A DNA stretch of 64,000 nucleotides from positions 124,001-188,000 of the forward strand of contig MWTC01000012.1 in the NCBI GenBank assembly GCA_002066995.1, in the 5' to 3' direction. The position numbers and the translations under genes are program-made. The DNA is from Sphingobacteriales bacterium UTBCD1 (GTDB taxonomy: Bacteria > Bacteroidota > Bacteroidia > Chitinophagales > Chitinophagaceae). The notes under the pieces were generated by a model. The model did not search any database and was not told the DNA's origin. It was given only the letters and a program-made list of their open reading frames with translations. Positions 63,360 to 64,000 of this stretch are shown here, piece after piece; position 1 is the stretch's first letter; every line of letters begins with the position of its first letter.

Positions 63360-64000
63360 CTATAAGACGATATTCTGCACCAATGCACTCTTGCCCGGAT
63401 AATCGGTATTGAAATGAAGGCCCCGGCTTTCTTTACGGAATGTAGCCCCTTTTACAATAAGGTATCCGACTGTGATCATATTACGCAATTCCAGCAGTTG
63501 CGGTGAAAGAGTGGCGCCTTCATACAACTGTTCTGTTTCCTCCCAGAAAAGGTCGAGGCGGCGCATGGCTCTTTGCAAGCGAATATCATTGCGGACTATA
63601 CCCACATAATCACTCATCACCAACTGAAGTTCTTTCAGTCCCTGTGTGATCAGGATCATTTCTTTCGGCTCCGTGGTTCCCCCGGCATTCCAGTCGGGAA
63701 TGCCCGCTTGAAATGAAATAGAATTAATATTTTCTGAAGCGTCTTCATAACAACGATGTGCAAATACCATTGCTTCTAAAAGCGAGTTACTGGCCAGACG
63801 ATTCGCCCCATGCAGGCCGGTGCTGGCACATTCACCGCAGGCATAAAGATTTTTAACAGAACTTCTGCCCCACTCATCTGTTTTGATGCCGCCGCAACTG
63901 TAATGAGCAGCAGGCGCCACCGGTATCATGTTTTTGGTAATATCGACTCCGATTGACAAACATTTTTCGTAAATATTGGGAAAATGTTCTACAAACTTTT
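63360..64000 (-). CDS. nadB: L-aspartate oxidase NadB, C-terminal part (5' end outside window)
   Basis: An FAD-dependent oxidase of quinolinate (NAD) synthesis. The open frame enters from beyond base 64000 and reads KFVEHFPNIYEKCLSIGVDITK, then MIPVAPAAHYSCGGIKTDEWGRSS, CGECASTGLHGANRLASNSLLEAMVFAHR, and ends with the helical domain and LHFNTDYPGKSALVQNIVL, the fumarate reductase/NadB C-terminal pattern. About 213 codons are inside the window. It is 12 bp upstream of the acyltransferase gene. Confidence 0.95.
   Translation of the reverse strand, partial: KFVEHFPNIYEKCLSIGVDITKNMIPVAPAAHYSCGGIKTDEWGRSSVKNLYACGECASTGLHGANRLASNSLLEAMVFAHRCYEDASENINSISFQAGIPDWNAGGTTEPKEMILITQGLKELQLVMSDYVGIVRNDIRLQRAMRRLDLFWEETEQLYEGATLSPQLLELRNMITVGYLIVKGATFRKESRGLHFNTDYPGKSALVQNIVL

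Noticed and set aside
1..64000. CRISPR arrays, tRNA or rRNA genes, insertion sequences, prophage
   Set aside because: No regularly spaced repeats, cloverleaf-like sequences, transposase or phage structural genes were recognised by reading; a tRNAscan or repeat search was not possible.

Overview
The window is a contiguous piece of a chromosome from a member of the Bacteroidota, most likely Chitinophagaceae or a close relative. The grounds are DUF6660, DUF3098, DUF3667 and DUF3108 proteins, a tricorn-type S41 protease, a CusA pump fused to a TolC-like domain, a peptide with the LGRML...GG leader seen in this phylum, almost no Shine-Dalgarno sequences, and a textbook TTTG-N19-TAnnTTTG promoter at 52235-52265. 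No rRNA, tRNA, CRISPR array or insertion sequence was recognised.

Layout. 1-5048 (minus): an AraC-type regulator with a cysteine cluster, a small Cys-rich secreted protein and the 5' part of a CusA-TolC metal efflux gene. 5206-6619 (plus): lpxA overlapping an ABC ATPase. 6634-11333 (minus): TetR, TolC, EmrA-like adaptor and DHA2 pump, a four-gene drug efflux operon with a paired operator. 11469-13135: ald and tsaE. 13307-21245: recQ, a membrane protein, a HerA-like ATPase, a GroES-like protein, an orphan response regulator, a barrel protein, a lipoprotein and ruvB. 21496-23920: an AT-rich cassette with a small HTH protein, a double-glycine leader peptide with six cysteines, and a TlpA-type thioredoxin. 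24052-28389: an M23 peptidase and a tricorn protease, with a 305-bp tandem duplication between them. 28466-43130: ordinary core genes (leuS, ftsX, uppP, ruvC, HIT, greA, a hydroxyacid dehydrogenase, rsmA) plus small membrane proteins. 43402-52153: secreted proteins, acyl-CoA synthetase, DUF1015, serC, a phospholipase C-like protein and DUF502. 52284-59041 (plus): a second TetR-led efflux operon, this time with an RND pump. 59485-64000: M14 carboxypeptidase, an LpxL-type acyltransferase and the 3' part of nadB.

The genes point to a free-living heterotroph with heavy envelope investment: three tripartite exporters of three kinds (CusA, DHA2, RND), lipid A acylation at two steps, undecaprenyl phosphate recycling, and Holliday junction processing (ruvB and ruvC, unlinked).

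The most novel part is the 21.5-23.9 kb cassette, which looks like a small ribosomally made, cysteine-rich secreted peptide with its own regulator and a dedicated thiol-disulfide protein, but without an adjacent peptidase-transporter. Next in interest are a terminator-like hairpin in the greA leader, repeat-derived in-frame insertions in leuS and perhaps recQ, and the regulatory architecture of the two TetR operons.
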